NCBI RefSeq assembly: GCF_001463705.1
Contig: NZ_BBWH01000022.1
Span: forward strand, 1 to 64,000
Source of the DNA: Aureimonas sp. AU12
GTDB lineage: Bacteria; Pseudomonadota; Alphaproteobacteria; Rhizobiales; Rhizobiaceae
Direction of reading: 5' to 3'
DNA: 64,000 nucleotides
Below, piece after piece: positions 9,709-20,358 of this stretch. The translations under genes and the position numbers were made by a program. The notes below the pieces were generated by a model. That model did no database searches. It was given only the letters and a program-made list of their open reading frames with translations, and was not told the DNA's origin. Within the stretch, counting starts at the first letter, position 1; every line of letters starts with the position of its first letter.

Positions 9709-9726
9709 GCGTCATCCCCCTGTCAC
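9709..9726 (+). promoter_or_regulatory. Candidate Pho box (PhoB site)
   Basis: GCGTCATCCCCCTGTCAC holds two direct GTCA-type repeats 11 bp apart with a four-base spacer. The second half (CTGTCAC) is a full match to the PhoB half-site and the first (GCGTCAT) matches five of seven. It ends 51 bp before the GTG of a phytase-like secreted protein, a sensible target for phosphate control. The match was made by eye. Confidence 0.45.
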
Positions 9727-9777
9727 CTGCCTCTGCTTGGTCGCGGCGACCGACCAATCACAGGGATCGCCTCCACC

Positions 9778-11961
9778 GTGTTGACCCATCCGACGCTTCC
9801 CCTCGCAGCGGTTCTCCTGGCGTCCTCGTCGATGGCGGTTCAGGCCGAACCCGTGTTCAACCGCGTCTCGTCCTTCGCAGTGGCGCAGAACCTGCCGGCG
9901 GATGCCGATCCGAAGTCGCCGACCTCCGCCGAAATCGTCGCGGCCTCGCAGGACGGCAACACGCTGGTCTATTCCGACAGCCCGCATGGCGGCATCGGCT
10001 TCATCGACATCACCGATGCCAGGGCCCCGAAGGCCGGCGGATATCTTGCCTTCGACGGCGAGCCGACCTCGGTCGCGGTTGCCGGGGGGCAGGTGCTCGT
10101 CGGCGTCAACACGTCCGAGAGCTTCACCAAGCCCTCGGGCCGGCTGGCGGCGGTGGATCTCGCCACGAAGACCGTCGGGGCGTCCTGCGATCTCGGCGGG
10201 CAGCCCGATTCCGTCGCCGTCTCGCCCGACCTCACGCTCGCGGCGGTGGCGATCGAGAACGAGCGCGACGAGGACGCGAACGACGGCGCCCTGCCGCAGA
10301 TGCCGGCCGGCTTCGTCGTCCTCGTGCCGCTGAAGGACGGCGTGCCGGACTGCGCGGCGATGAAACGGGTGGACCTCACCGGCCTCGCGGCGGTCGGCGC
10401 GGAAGATCCCGAGCCCGAGTTCGTCGCCTTCAACACGCGCAACGAACTCGCGGTGACGATGCAGGAGAACAATCACGTCGTCCTCGTCGACGGTGCCAGC
10501 GCCAGAGTGATCGGCGATTTCAGCGCCGGTTCGGTGGCGCTCGACGGCGTGGATGCGCAGGACGACGGCAAGCTCGCCTTCACCGACGCGATCGAGGCGC
10601 GCCCGCGCGAGCCCGACGCCGTGAAGTGGCTGGGCACCGACCGGCTCGTGGTCGCCAACGAGGGCGACTGGAAGGGCGGCACTCGCGGCTTCACGATCTT
10701 CGAGCGCGACGGCACGGTGTCCTACGAATCCGGCCCCGCCTTCGAACGGCTGGCCGCGGCGGCCGGCCACTATCCCGACAAGCGCTCCGACGCCAAGGGC
10801 ATCGAGCCCGAGGGGCTGGAGGTGGCCAGCTTCGGCGAGGACCGGCTGATCTTCGTGCTCGCCGAACGCGCCTCGCTCGTCGGCGTCTACAAGGACACCG
10901 GCGCCGAGCCGCAATTCCTCCAGCTGCTGCCGTCCGGCATCTCGCCGGAAGGCGCGGTGGCGATCCCCGGCCGCAATCTGCTGGCCACTGCCAACGAGGC
11001 GGACCTCGTCGAGGACGGCGCGGCACGCAGCCACGTGATGCTCTTCGAGCGCAGCGAGGGCACGCCGGCCTATCCGCAGCTCGTCTCGGCCGAGGTGGAC
11101 GGCAAGCCGATCGGCTGGGGCGCGCTCTCGGGCCTCGCCGCCGACCCGGCCGACGCCGCGCGGCTCTTTGCCGTCAGCGACAGCGTCTACGGCAAGGCGC
11201 CGACGATCTTCACGATCGACGCCGGTCAAACGCCGGCCCGGATCACCGCCGCCCTGCCGGTGACGCAGGGCGGAAAAGCCGCCGCCAAGCTCGACCTCGA
11301 AGGCATCGCGCTCGACGGGCAGGGCGGCTTCTGGCTCGCCAGTGAGGGCAACCCGGAGAAGGAGATCCCCCACCGCCTCGTCCATGTCGATGCCGCCGGC
11401 GCCATCACCGAGGAGGTCGCTTTCCCGCAGGCGCTGCTCGCCTCGCAGACGCGCTTCGGCGCGGAGGGCATAACCAAGGTCGGCGACACGCTCTGGGTCG
11501 CCGTCCAGCGCCCGTGGAAGGACGACCCGAAGAACACCGCGAAGCTCCTCGCCTACGATCTGACCACCAAGACCTGGGGGGCGGTGCGCTATCCCCTCGA
11601 CGCCGCCCCGTCCGAGGGCGCCTGGGTCGGCCTGTCCGAGCTGACGGTCCACGGCGAGCACGCCTATCTCGTCGAGCGCGACAATCTCGTCGGAGCCGAC
11701 GCGCAGGTGAAGCGGCTGACGCGCGTCGCGCTGTCGGACTTGAAGCCGGCGCCGCTCGGCGGCGATCTGCCGCTGGTGACGAAGGAGACGGTCCGGGACC
11801 TCGTCCCCGACCTGAAGGCCGGCAACGGCTACGTCCTCGACAAGGTCGAGGGCTTCGCGATCGGCGCGGACGGCATCGGGCATGTCGTGACCGACAATGA
11901 CGGCGTCGACGACGCCTCGGGCGAGACGATGTTCTTCCCCATCGGCACGATCGCGAAATAA
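9778..11961 (+). CDS. Secreted esterase-like/phytase-family protein
   Basis: A 727-residue exported protein. Residues 1-23 form a signal peptide ending in VQA. The N-terminal half looks like a beta-propeller with repeated strands such as GGIGFIDITDARAPKAGGYL and LVVANEGDWKGGTRGFTIF. The C-terminal half matches the 'esterase-like activity of phytase' domain (KLDLEGIALDGQGGFWLASE, and GFAIGADGIGHVVTDNDGV near the end). Such proteins are periplasmic or secreted and linked to phosphoester hydrolysis. The start is GTG 9778, or the adjacent TTG. A candidate Pho box lies upstream and a strong hairpin follows. Confidence 0.85.
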   Translation: MLTHPTLPLAAVLLASSSMAVQAEPVFNRVSSFAVAQNLPADADPKSPTSAEIVAASQDGNTLVYSDSPHGGIGFIDITDARAPKAGGYLAFDGEPTSVAVAGGQVLVGVNTSESFTKPSGRLAAVDLATKTVGASCDLGGQPDSVAVSPDLTLAAVAIENERDEDANDGALPQMPAGFVVLVPLKDGVPDCAAMKRVDLTGLAAVGAEDPEPEFVAFNTRNELAVTMQENNHVVLVDGASARVIGDFSAGSVALDGVDAQDDGKLAFTDAIEARPREPDAVKWLGTDRLVVANEGDWKGGTRGFTIFERDGTVSYESGPAFERLAAAAGHYPDKRSDAKGIEPEGLEVASFGEDRLIFVLAERASLVGVYKDTGAEPQFLQLLPSGISPEGAVAIPGRNLLATANEADLVEDGAARSHVMLFERSEGTPAYPQLVSAEVDGKPIGWGALSGLAADPADAARLFAVSDSVYGKAPTIFTIDAGQTPARITAALPVTQGGKAAAKLDLEGIALDGQGGFWLASEGNPEKEIPHRLVHVDAAGAITEEVAFPQALLASQTRFGAEGITKVGDTLWVAVQRPWKDDPKNTAKLLAYDLTTKTWGAVRYPLDAAPSEGAWVGLSELTVHGEHAYLVERDNLVGADAQVKRLTRVALSDLKPAPLGGDLPLVTKETVRDLVPDLKAGNGYVLDKVEGFAIGADGIGHVVTDNDGVDDASGETMFFPIGTIAK

Positions 11962-12023
11962 TGGCGGGTTCTGCTTCGGCCCACGCCAGCGCCCTCGCGG
12001 GGGCAGCGGAGTTCGGCAGATGA

Positions 12024-12070
12024 AACGGAGCGAGGGGGCGGGGCTTGGGCTCGCGTCCCCTCGCTCCGTT
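12024..12070 (+). terminator. Stem-loop after the phytase-like gene
   Basis: A perfect 14-bp stem (AACGGAGCGAGGGG with its complement CCCCTCGCTCCGTT) closes a 19-base loop 62 bp after the stop codon. There is no T-run, so it is a likely terminator or 3'-end stabiliser rather than a classical intrinsic terminator. Confidence 0.6.
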
Positions 12071-12136
12071 CTGCGATCTGGACGTGCCGTCCGATGCCTG
12101 CCCGATCAACCTGTGCCTGAACACATGTTTTTTAGA

Positions 12137-12164
12137 TTGACAGAAAGTTCAGTCCGGCTATGAC
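12137..12164 (+). promoter_or_regulatory. Sigma-70-type promoter
   Basis: TTGACA at 12137-12142 and TATGAC at 12159-12164, separated by 16 bp, lie in a locally AT-rich patch. They are 78 bp before the start of the alpha/beta hydrolase gene, which they probably drive. Confidence 0.5.
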
Positions 12165-12241
12165 TGTCCATCATCGAGACTGCGGCTGAACGCAGCGAAG
12201 GACACGTCGGCACGACGCAGATCGTACCCGCGGGAGGACAC

Positions 12242-13156
12242 ATGGTTGAGATCTACGATCACGCCGGTCGACCGGTGAAGCACGGTCGTGCGCGGGTGAA
12301 CGGTCTGCGCATGCACTACGTGACCGCCGGCGCGGGCGAGCCGCTGCTGCTGATGCACGGGACGCCGAAGACGCACTATTACTGGGCCAAGCTGATGCCG
12401 CTCCTGACGGAGCACTTCACCGTGGTCGCCCCCGATCTGCGCGGCTTCGGCTACACCGACAAGCCGCCGGCGGAAGAGGGCTACGACTCGCTCACCAACG
12501 CCAACGACATGGCGGAGCTGATGACCCAGCTCGGTCACGAGCGCTTCCATCTTCATGGCGAGGACCGGGGCGCGGAATTCGCCTACGCGCTTGCCGCCAC
12601 GCAGCGCGACCGAGTGAAGACGCTGTCCTTCTGCGAGATGCTCCTGTCGGGGCAGGGGCTGGAGGAATGGTCGAACTTCACCCCGGACAACATCTCCGCG
12701 CAGTTCCGCCAGCAGGGCGTCTGGGTCTGGCACATCCCGTTCTTCTGGATTCCCCATCTGCCGGAAATGCTGATTCAGGGCCGCGAGCGCGAGTTCTGGG
12801 AGTTCTGGATCAAGGCGGAGACCTGGAACCCGACCGCGATCAGCGACGAGGCGATCAGCGAATGGATCGCGCGCCTGTCGGCGCCGGGCGGCCTGCGCGG
12901 CTGCCTCGAAACCTACCGCGCCGGCCTCAAGAACGGCCGCATCAACGACGAGCTGAAGCAGACGAAGCTGACCCTGCCGATCATGACGGTCGGGGCGCCG
13001 GAGTTCTTCGGGCCGCTGGTGCGCGACCAGATGCTCAAGGTCTCGAACGGCGTGGAGCGCTCCGAGATCTTCGAGGAATGCGGCCACAGCCTCGCCTGGG
13101 AGGCCGAGGAGCGCCTCGCCACCATGCTGCGCGAGTTCATGCTGAACCGCGGCTAG
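12242..13156 (+). CDS. Alpha/beta hydrolase of the haloacetate dehalogenase/epoxide hydrolase group
   Basis: A 304-residue cytoplasmic alpha/beta hydrolase. It has the oxyanion motif HGTPKTHYYW (39-48), the nucleophile elbow HGEDRG with Asp108 as nucleophile, a cap domain rich in Trp and Phe (about 140-215), and catalytic His282 (ECGHSLAW). The Asp-Arg pair is shared with fluoroacetate dehalogenases. However, the second carboxylate-binding Arg of that enzyme is Glu112 here, and the Trp after the pocket His is Ile165. Haloacetate is therefore doubtful; an epoxide or another halogenated or ester substrate fits as well. A good promoter lies upstream, and a sugar ABC operon begins 160 bp downstream. 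Confidence 0.85.
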   Translation: MVEIYDHAGRPVKHGRARVNGLRMHYVTAGAGEPLLLMHGTPKTHYYWAKLMPLLTEHFTVVAPDLRGFGYTDKPPAEEGYDSLTNANDMAELMTQLGHERFHLHGEDRGAEFAYALAATQRDRVKTLSFCEMLLSGQGLEEWSNFTPDNISAQFRQQGVWVWHIPFFWIPHLPEMLIQGREREFWEFWIKAETWNPTAISDEAISEWIARLSAPGGLRGCLETYRAGLKNGRINDELKQTKLTLPIMTVGAPEFFGPLVRDQMLKVSNGVERSEIFEECGHSLAWEAEERLATMLREFMLNRG

Positions 13157-13225
13157 ATCGTCGGGCGAGGCGGCACGCTTCGCCCCGGATGACACGGCCG
13201 GAACCATCGTTCGAAGGACCCTCGG

Positions 13226-13240
13226 TGAACCCACGGTTCA
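13226..13240. promoter_or_regulatory. Inverted repeat before the sugar ABC operon
   Basis: TGAACC-CAC-GGTTCA is a perfect 15-bp inverted repeat with 3-bp spacer, 76 bp before the binding-protein start. The size fits a repressor operator of the LacI, GntR or DeoR type, but no regulator gene is adjacent. Confidence 0.35.
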
Positions 13241-13316
13241 TCGTCGGCGCTTCGGAAAAAGCGACAAGCCGGAAAACCGGCACGACCTTCACAATTGTCC
13301 AACTGGGAGGACATCC

Positions 13317-14501
13317 ATGCGTATGCTCAAGCGGGCCGCCTTCGGTGCTGCCTTCACGATCCTGTCGGCCACGGCGCTGACCTCCGGGGTGTGGGCCGCC
13401 GACAACATCGCCCCCGATCTCGACCAGCCGCTCTGGTATCAGGCGCCCACCGAGAAGACGCTCGAACTCGCCAAGATCGACGATCTCTCCTCGACCGTCG
13501 TCAGCGACGGCCAGCGCGGCGAGAAGGGGGTTCTGGGATCCTCGATCCAGATCACGCCGGAGCAGGCGGAGAAGATCAAGGCTGGCAAGTTCAAGGCGGC
13601 GATCTCGCTCGGCTGGCTCGGCGACGACTGGGCGTCCGAGCAGCTGAACGGCCTGAAGGAGACCTTCGCCTCGCTCGGCATCGAGGTCGTGGCCGAGACC
13701 AACGCCAACTGGGACGACGCCCGGCAGATCTCCGATCTCGACTCGATCGCCATCCTGAAGCCCGATCTTCTCGTCTCCATCCCGCTGAACGGGCAGACCA
13801 CGGCCACCGCCTACAAGCGCATCGCCGAGGCCGGTACCAAGGTCGTCTTCATCGATCAGGCGGTGGACGGCATGGACCCCGGCAAGGACTACGCCTCGAT
13901 CGTCTCCTCCGACAATCTGGCGCTCGGCATGTACATCGCCGACGAACTGGCCAAGGCGATCGGCGGCAAGGGCGACGTTGCGGCCCTGTACTTCGCCAAC
14001 GACTTCTACGTCACGAACCTGCGCTACGAGGGCTTCGTCGCCCGCCTGATGGCCAAGTATCCCGACGTGAAACTCGTCGCCGTCGCCGGACACGACGACC
14101 CGAACAAGGGCCAGGAAGTGTCGCAGGCGCTGCTGGCCCGCTATCCCAACCTCAACGGTCTCTACGGCTCCTGGAGCATTCCGGCCATGGGGGCGGCCAC
14201 CTCGGCCGAGATCGCGGGACTGTCGCCCGAGACGTTCAAGATCGTCTGCGAGAACTTCGACCAGATCGTCGCGGCCAACATGGCCAAGAACGGCTTCATC
14301 GCCGGCATCTCCTCGCAACGTCCCTACGACCAGGGCACGGCCGAGGCCAAGATCGGTGCGCTCGCGCTGATCGGCGAGACGACCCCGCCCTACGTCGTGG
14401 TGCCGCCGCTGGCCGTGAACCGCGCCAACCTGCCGGCCTCCTACAAGACGATCTACCGGCACGACCTGCCGCCCGAGATGGCGGCCGCCCTGTCGAACTG
14501 A
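13317..14501 (+). CDS. Sugar ABC transporter substrate-binding protein
   Basis: A 394-residue periplasmic binding protein of the ribose/LacI-like fold. The signal peptide is at about residues 1-27 (ending WAADN). The domain begins near residue 95 (FKAAISLGWLGDDWASEQLN) and contains LKPDLLVSIPLNGQ and KVVFIDQAVDGMDPGKDYAS. An N-terminal insert of about 60 residues before the fold is longer than in RbsB. GGGAGG lies 6 nt before the ATG. It is the first gene of an SBP-ATPase-permease operon. The ligand is unknown; no catabolic enzyme accompanies it except the alpha/beta hydrolase upstream. Confidence 0.88.
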   Translation: MRMLKRAAFGAAFTILSATALTSGVWAADNIAPDLDQPLWYQAPTEKTLELAKIDDLSSTVVSDGQRGEKGVLGSSIQITPEQAEKIKAGKFKAAISLGWLGDDWASEQLNGLKETFASLGIEVVAETNANWDDARQISDLDSIAILKPDLLVSIPLNGQTTATAYKRIAEAGTKVVFIDQAVDGMDPGKDYASIVSSDNLALGMYIADELAKAIGGKGDVAALYFANDFYVTNLRYEGFVARLMAKYPDVKLVAVAGHDDPNKGQEVSQALLARYPNLNGLYGSWSIPAMGAATSAEIAGLSPETFKIVCENFDQIVAANMAKNGFIAGISSQRPYDQGTAEAKIGALALIGETTPPYVVVPPLAVNRANLPASYKTIYRHDLPPEMAAALSN

Positions 14502-14506
14502 CCAGA

Positions 14507-14553
14507 GGCCAGCCGGGCGGCGAAGTGGCGCGCCACCTGCCGTCCGGCTGGCC
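14507..14553 (+). terminator. Stem-loop between binding-protein and ATPase genes
   Basis: GGCCAGCCGG pairs perfectly with CCGGCTGGCC, and a nested GTGGCGCGCCAC palindrome sits inside the loop. It begins five bases after the binding-protein stop and ends 38 bp before the ATPase. Such hairpins usually stabilise the binding-protein mRNA or partly terminate it. Confidence 0.6.
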
Positions 14554-14591
14554 CATCGGCCGAGCCGGACGCTTCGAGGAGGGGTGCAGGG

Positions 14592-16071
<1,480 letters not shown>

Positions 16072-16088
<17 letters not shown>

Positions 16089-17070
16089 CGCATCGCCGGC
16101 TCCGGCCGCCCCCGTGCCCCGCCCGGCGGGTCTTCGCTCGAAGATCCAGTGGAGCGACTTCGTCGTCTATTTCTTCTTCGCGGCCGTGCTCCTGTTCTTC
16201 GCCGTCACCATCGGCGACAAGGGCTTCCTCACCACCGCCAACCTCTTCAACATCACGCGCACCACCTCGATGATCGCGGTGATGGCGATCGCCATGACCT
16301 TCGTGATCGCGGCGGGCGAGCTCGATCTCTCGATCGGATCGACGGCGGCGCTGTCGGCGCTCGTCGCGGCCCTGACGATGCAGGCGGGCTTCGGCGTCGT
16401 CGGCGGGGTCGTCGCGGCGATCCTGGCAGGCATGGCGGTGGGTGCGGTGAACGGCTTCTTCGTCACCGTCGTCAACATCCCGTCCTTCCTCGTCACGCTC
16501 GGCATGATGCAGTTCGTGCGCGGGCTCGACATGCGCCTGACCTACACCAAGCCGGTGCCGATCGCCGATACCGGCTTCACCGGCATCTTCGGCTCCGGCA
16601 ACGTCGCCGGCGTGCCCTCGCTCTTCATCTGGTCGCTGGTGGTGGCGGCCGCCGGCCACGTGGTGCTGCGCTACACGCCGTTCGGCCGGCAGGTGCTGGC
16701 GACCGGCGGCAACCGCATCGCCGCGCAATATTCCGGCGTGCCGACGAAGCGCATCAAGCTCTACTGCTTCCTCATCAGCGGCGCGGCCGGCGCCGTGGCG
16801 GGCATGCTCTACTCCGGCATGATGCAGACGGCCCGCTACAATTTCGGCACGGGTGCCGAGCTTGCCGCCATCGCCGCGGTGATCCTCGGGGGCACCAGCC
16901 TCTTCGGCGGCAAGGCCACGATCATCGGCACCTTCGTCGGCGCGCTTCTCATCGGCACGATCAACAACGGCCTCATCATCATGGGCCTCGACGTCAGCGA
17001 GCAGAACATGGTGGCCGGTGCGCTGATCGTGCTCGCTGTCGCCTTCGGCCGCAAGCGGGCCAGCAGCTGA
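16072..17070 (+). CDS. Sugar ABC transporter permease, RbsC type
   Basis: A 332-residue permease of the BPD_transp_2 family with about eight to ten membrane segments. The family block FVIAAGELDLSIGSTAALSA is near residues 80-100. The C-terminal AVILGGTSLFGGKATIIGT carries the conserved GG(T/S)S motif, and YSGVPTKRIKLYCFLISGAA is the ATPase-coupling region. It completes the transporter. A near-perfect hairpin (about 17103-17131) lies between this gene and the convergent ureohydrolase and may serve both as terminator. Confidence 0.92.
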
Positions 17071-17131
17071 AGCCGGCTTGCCCACCGGCGTTGTTGGGGA
17101 GCGTGGAAGGCGGCCTCCGGGCCGCTTCCCG

Positions 17132-18178
17132 TCATGCGGGTCTGCGGCTCACGCGGTCTGCGGCAAGGCAGAGAAGCTCGAACAGCATCTGCGCCCCGCA
17201 TTGCGCCGTGTTGGACGTGGCGTCGTATTGCGGCGCGACCTCCACGACGTCGCCGCCGACGAAGTCGATGCCGCGCAGGCCCCGCAGGATCTCCAGCACC
17301 TCGCGCGGCTGCAGGCCGCCGACCTCCGGCGTGCCCGTGCCCGGCGCAAAGCCAGGATCAAGGCTGTCGATGTCGAAGGAGACGTAGGTCGGGCCGTCGC
17401 CGACGATGGCGCGCGCCTTCGCGATGAGGGCTTCGAGCCCGATCTTCGGCACCTCCTCGGCGTGGATCACGGTCATGCCGGAGGCGTAGGAGAACTCCCA
17501 GAGATACTCGGCGCCGCCGCGAATGCCGATCTGGATGGTGCGGTCGGGGTCGAGCGTGCCCTCCAGCACCGCCTGGCGGAACGGCCCGCCATGGTGGAAC
17601 TTCGAGCCTTCGTAGAGGCCGCCGGTGTCGCAATGGGCGTCGATGTGGATCATGCCGACGGGGCGCTCGCGCCCGACTGCCGCCAGGATGGCGCGGCTGA
17701 TCGAATGGTCGCCGCCGACGGCGAGCGGGATGACCCCGGCCGCGACGATCCGGCCGAAGACGTCCTCGATGTCCTCATGGCAGGATTCGAGCGAGAAGCG
17801 CGAGCGGAAGGGCACGTCGCCGATGTCGGCGACGCGGCAGTCGGCCATCGGCGTCATCCGCAGCACGTGCTCGTAGGGGCCGATCCGCTCGACCGACCGC
17901 ACGGCGCGCGGTCCGAGGCGCGCCCCGGCGCGGTTGGTGACGCCGAGATCCATGGGCACGCCGATGAGCGCCACGTCGAGGCCGGCGAACCCCGTCTCGA
18001 CCGCATCCTGCCGGAACGGCGCGTCGAGAAGGGTCGCGGGATCGGCGAAGGGCCACTTGCGCCGGTCGCTCTCGGAGAACTGCTGGCGCGAGGCCTTGGC
18101 GAAGTCGGGATCGTCGATGTCGCCGCCGGTGGCATCCTGGTAGCGGGCCCGCAGGGCCTCGAGCTTCGTCCTGTCCAT
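17132..18178 (-). CDS. Ureohydrolase (agmatinase/guanidino-acid hydrolase or formimidoylglutamase family)
   Basis: A 348-residue binuclear-metal ureohydrolase. Metal ligands are visible in GGDHS (His158), HIDAHCD (Asp180, His182, Asp184) and SFDIDSLDP (Asp269, Asp271), with the GTGTPEVGGL end motif. The N-terminal 60-residue extension and LFELLCL tail resemble guanidinobutyrase/guanidinopropionase-type members more than classical agmatinase. The ATG at 18178 has GGAAGGA at good spacing. It lies 187 bp downstream of hutH on the same strand. That placement would also fit a formimidoylglutamase, although the window already encodes the HutF-HutG route. Substrate is open. Confidence 0.88.
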   Translation of the reverse strand: MDRTKLEALRARYQDATGGDIDDPDFAKASRQQFSESDRRKWPFADPATLLDAPFRQDAVETGFAGLDVALIGVPMDLGVTNRAGARLGPRAVRSVERIGPYEHVLRMTPMADCRVADIGDVPFRSRFSLESCHEDIEDVFGRIVAAGVIPLAVGGDHSISRAILAAVGRERPVGMIHIDAHCDTGGLYEGSKFHHGGPFRQAVLEGTLDPDRTIQIGIRGGAEYLWEFSYASGMTVIHAEEVPKIGLEALIAKARAIVGDGPTYVSFDIDSLDPGFAPGTGTPEVGGLQPREVLEILRGLRGIDFVGGDVVEVAPQYDATSNTAQCGAQMLFELLCLAADRVSRRPA

Positions 18179-18365
18179 GGCGGATCGTCCTTCCCTCAAA
18201 GCATCGGTCTTCGGCGAATCTCGCAGGCCATCGAGTTTGCCGGCTTCAGGAGGAGGGCCGATCTCGGCGCCGGTGACAAGCCGGTCGCCGGCTTTCCCGT
18301 TGGGCGTCGCCCGAAACCTCGACAACCGATGGACCTCGTGCCGCCTTTTCGAAGCGGCCGACCGG

Positions 18366-19898
18366 TCAGCCGAGCGCGGGGAGGGGGATGGCGGACGCGG
18401 CCTCCACGACGGCGCCGGAGCGGACGAGTTCGAGCGCGGCCTCGATGTCGGGATGGAAGTGCCGGTCGTCGGTGAGGGTCGGGACGCGCGAGCGCAGAAG
18501 GCGCCGCACGGCTTCCAGTGCGGGGCTGGAGGCGAGCGCCGGGCCGAGGTCGCAGCCCTGCGCCCCCGCCAGAAGCTCGATGGCGATGACGCCGTAGGCG
18601 TTGTCCACCATGGCCAGGAGCCGGCGCGCGCCATGGGCGGCCATGGAGACGTGATCTTCCTGGTTGGCGGAGGTCGGGATGGAATCGACGCTGGCGGGCA
18701 TCGCCCGCTGCTTGTTCTCCGACACGAGCGCCGCCGCGGTGACCTGCGGGATCATGAAACCGGAGTTGAGGCCCGGGCGCGGCGTCAGGAAGGCCGGCAG
18801 GCCGGAGAGGGCGGGATCGACGAGCATGGCGACGCGGCGCTCGGCGATCGATCCGATCTCGCAGACGGCCATGGCGATCATGTCGGCGGCGAACGCCACG
18901 GGTTCGGCGTGGAAATTGCCGCCCGACAGCGCCTCGTCCGTATCGGTGAAGATCAGCGGATTGTCGGAGACACCGTTGGCCTCCGTCTCTAAGGTCGCAG
19001 CGGCCTGGCGCAGGAGGTCGAGAACGGCGCCCATCACCTGCGGCTGGCAGCGCAGGCAGTAGGGGTCCTGAACCCGCGGATCACCGACGCGGTGGGAGTC
19101 GCGGATGGCAGAGCCCGCCATCAGCGCCCGCAGCGCCGCGGCCGTCTCGATCTGTCCGCGATGCCGGCGCAGCGCGTGGATGCGCGGGTCGAAGGGCGTG
19201 TCGGAGCCGCGCGCGGCGTCGGTCGAGAGCGCCCCGGTGATCAGCGCGCCCTGAAACAGGCGCTCGGCCTCGAACAGGCCGGCCAGCGCGTTGGCGGTGG
19301 AGAACTGCGTGCCGTTGAGCAGCGCCAGCCCCTCCTTGGCCGACAGTTCGAGCGGGCGAAGGCCGGCCTGCGCCAGTGCGTCCTGTGCGGGAACGCGCCG
19401 GCCGTCCACGAGAAACTCCCCGACGCCGATCATCGCGGCCGTCATATGCGCGAGCGGCGCCAGATCGCCGGATGCGCCGACCGAGCCCTGGCACGGCACG
19501 ACCGGCACGAGATCCCGCTCTATCAGCGCGCCGAGGAGGTCGACCGTGGCGCGGGTGACGCCCGAGGCGCCCTGTCCGAGGCTCACCAGCTTCAGCGCCA
19601 TCATCAGGCGGCAGACGGCGGCGGGCATGGGGTCGCCGACCCCGGCCGCGTGGCTGAGCACGATGTTGCGCTGGAGCGTGGCGAGGTCTTGCGTGCCGAT
19701 GCGCACGCTCGCGAGTTTTCCAAATCCCGTGTTGATGCCGTAGACCGGCTCGCCCCGCGCCAGGATGCGCGAAACCGCCGCCGCCGCCGCCTCGACCGCC
19801 GGCAGGCAGGCGGGATCGAGCCTCGGCACGGCGCCGCGATAAACGGCGCGCCAGTCGGCGAGGGTGACATGGCCGGGGGTGAGGAGGAGCGGGGTCAT
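18366..19898 (-). CDS. hutH: Histidine ammonia-lyase
   Basis: Deaminates L-histidine to urocanate, the first step of histidine degradation. The 510-residue protein has the MIO-forming Ala-Ser-Gly at 142-144 within [12 protein letters not shown], the start motif [22 protein letters not shown], and the NQEDHVSM block, all diagnostic. The frame is open 26 codons upstream, but ATG 19898 aligns with the family start. It is separated from the other hut enzymes by a transporter and an oxidative operon. A HutC-like box at 20040-20049 lies upstream, so it is probably induced by urocanate. Confidence 0.96.
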   Translation of the reverse strand: MTPLLLTPGHVTLADWRAVYRGAVPRLDPACLPAVEAAAAAVSRILARGEPVYGINTGFGKLASVRIGTQDLATLQRNIVLSHAAGVGDPMPAAVCRLMMALKLVSLGQGASGVTRATVDLLGALIERDLVPVVPCQGSVGASGDLAPLAHMTAAMIGVGEFLVDGRRVPAQDALAQAGLRPLELSAKEGLALLNGTQFSTANALAGLFEAERLFQGALITGALSTDAARGSDTPFDPRIHALRRHRGQIETAAALRALMAGSAIRDSHRVGDPRVQDPYCLRCQPQVMGAVLDLLRQAAATLETEANGVSDNPLIFTDTDEALSGGNFHAEPVAFAADMIAMAVCEIGSIAERRVAMLVDPALSGLPAFLTPRPGLNSGFMIPQVTAAALVSENKQRAMPASVDSIPTSANQEDHVSMAAHGARRLLAMVDNAYGVIAIELLAGAQGCDLGPALASSPALEAVRRLLRSRVPTLTDDRHFHPDIEAALELVRSGAVVEAASAIPLPALG

Positions 19899-20039
19899 GG
19901 GTCTCTCCGGACGGAGCAGGGCGAGGGGATGCTGTGGGATCGCCGCCCTTGGCGGGCCGACATCGTCGCGGTCCATCCTCTCGGCACGGGTCCCCGGCAG
20001 CCCGGGTGGAAGCGAAAGGCTATGTCAGGATTTCCATCA

Positions 20040-20049
20040 TGTATAGACA
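20040..20049. promoter_or_regulatory. HutC-type operator upstream of hutH
   Basis: TGTATAGACA matches the core of the HutC operators described in enteric bacteria and pseudomonads (TTGTATAGACAA). It stands about 140 bp upstream of hutH and about 310 bp upstream of the divergent ABC operon, so it may serve hutH chiefly. A related sequence, TGTATAGGCA, occurs before hutF. Confidence 0.65.
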
Positions 20050-20257
20050 TAATCCGCATCGAGGTCGTCGCCTGTGGTGTGTCGGGCACCCCAAAGGGTG
20101 GAACGACAAGGCGTACGGTCCTGATTATGTTAGACCTTGGATCACGATCGATGTCGTCACGAATGGCCCCTGCGGAGTCGCCAGCCGTTCCATCCCCCGT
20201 TGCCGGAATGCGGGCGCAGCTGCCCAGTCGTTGGGCGAAAATTGTTTTGCACAGCAA

Positions 20258-20295
20258 TTGACACTCATGGCCCGAATGGCTGTTATGTCTAGGCT
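20258..20295 (+). promoter_or_regulatory. Promoter with a partial HutC half-site before the amino-acid ABC operon
   Basis: TTGACA at 20258-20263 is followed after about 19 bp by TTATGT, a plausible but loosely spaced -10. Overlapping it, TGTCTAGGCT (20286-20295) matches seven of ten bases of the inverted HutC core TGTCTATACA. It lies 64 bp before the binding-protein gene. The rest of the 19899-20358 gap shows no gene. Confidence 0.4.
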
Positions 20296-20358
20296 TATCG
20301 CCGGCGACGACGCGTGTCGCGCGGCCCTTCGATTTTCAGTTCCCAACGGGAGACCGGC

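Noticed and set aside
9712-11883. 723-codon minus-strand open frame opposite the phytase-like gene
   Set aside because: The plus-strand gene has a signal peptide and recognisable domains. The antisense frame is Arg/Asp/Val-rich without motifs.
12242-13156. Naming the alpha/beta hydrolase fluoroacetate dehalogenase
   Set aside because: Key pocket residues differ (Glu for Arg, Ile for Trp), so only the wider family is supported.
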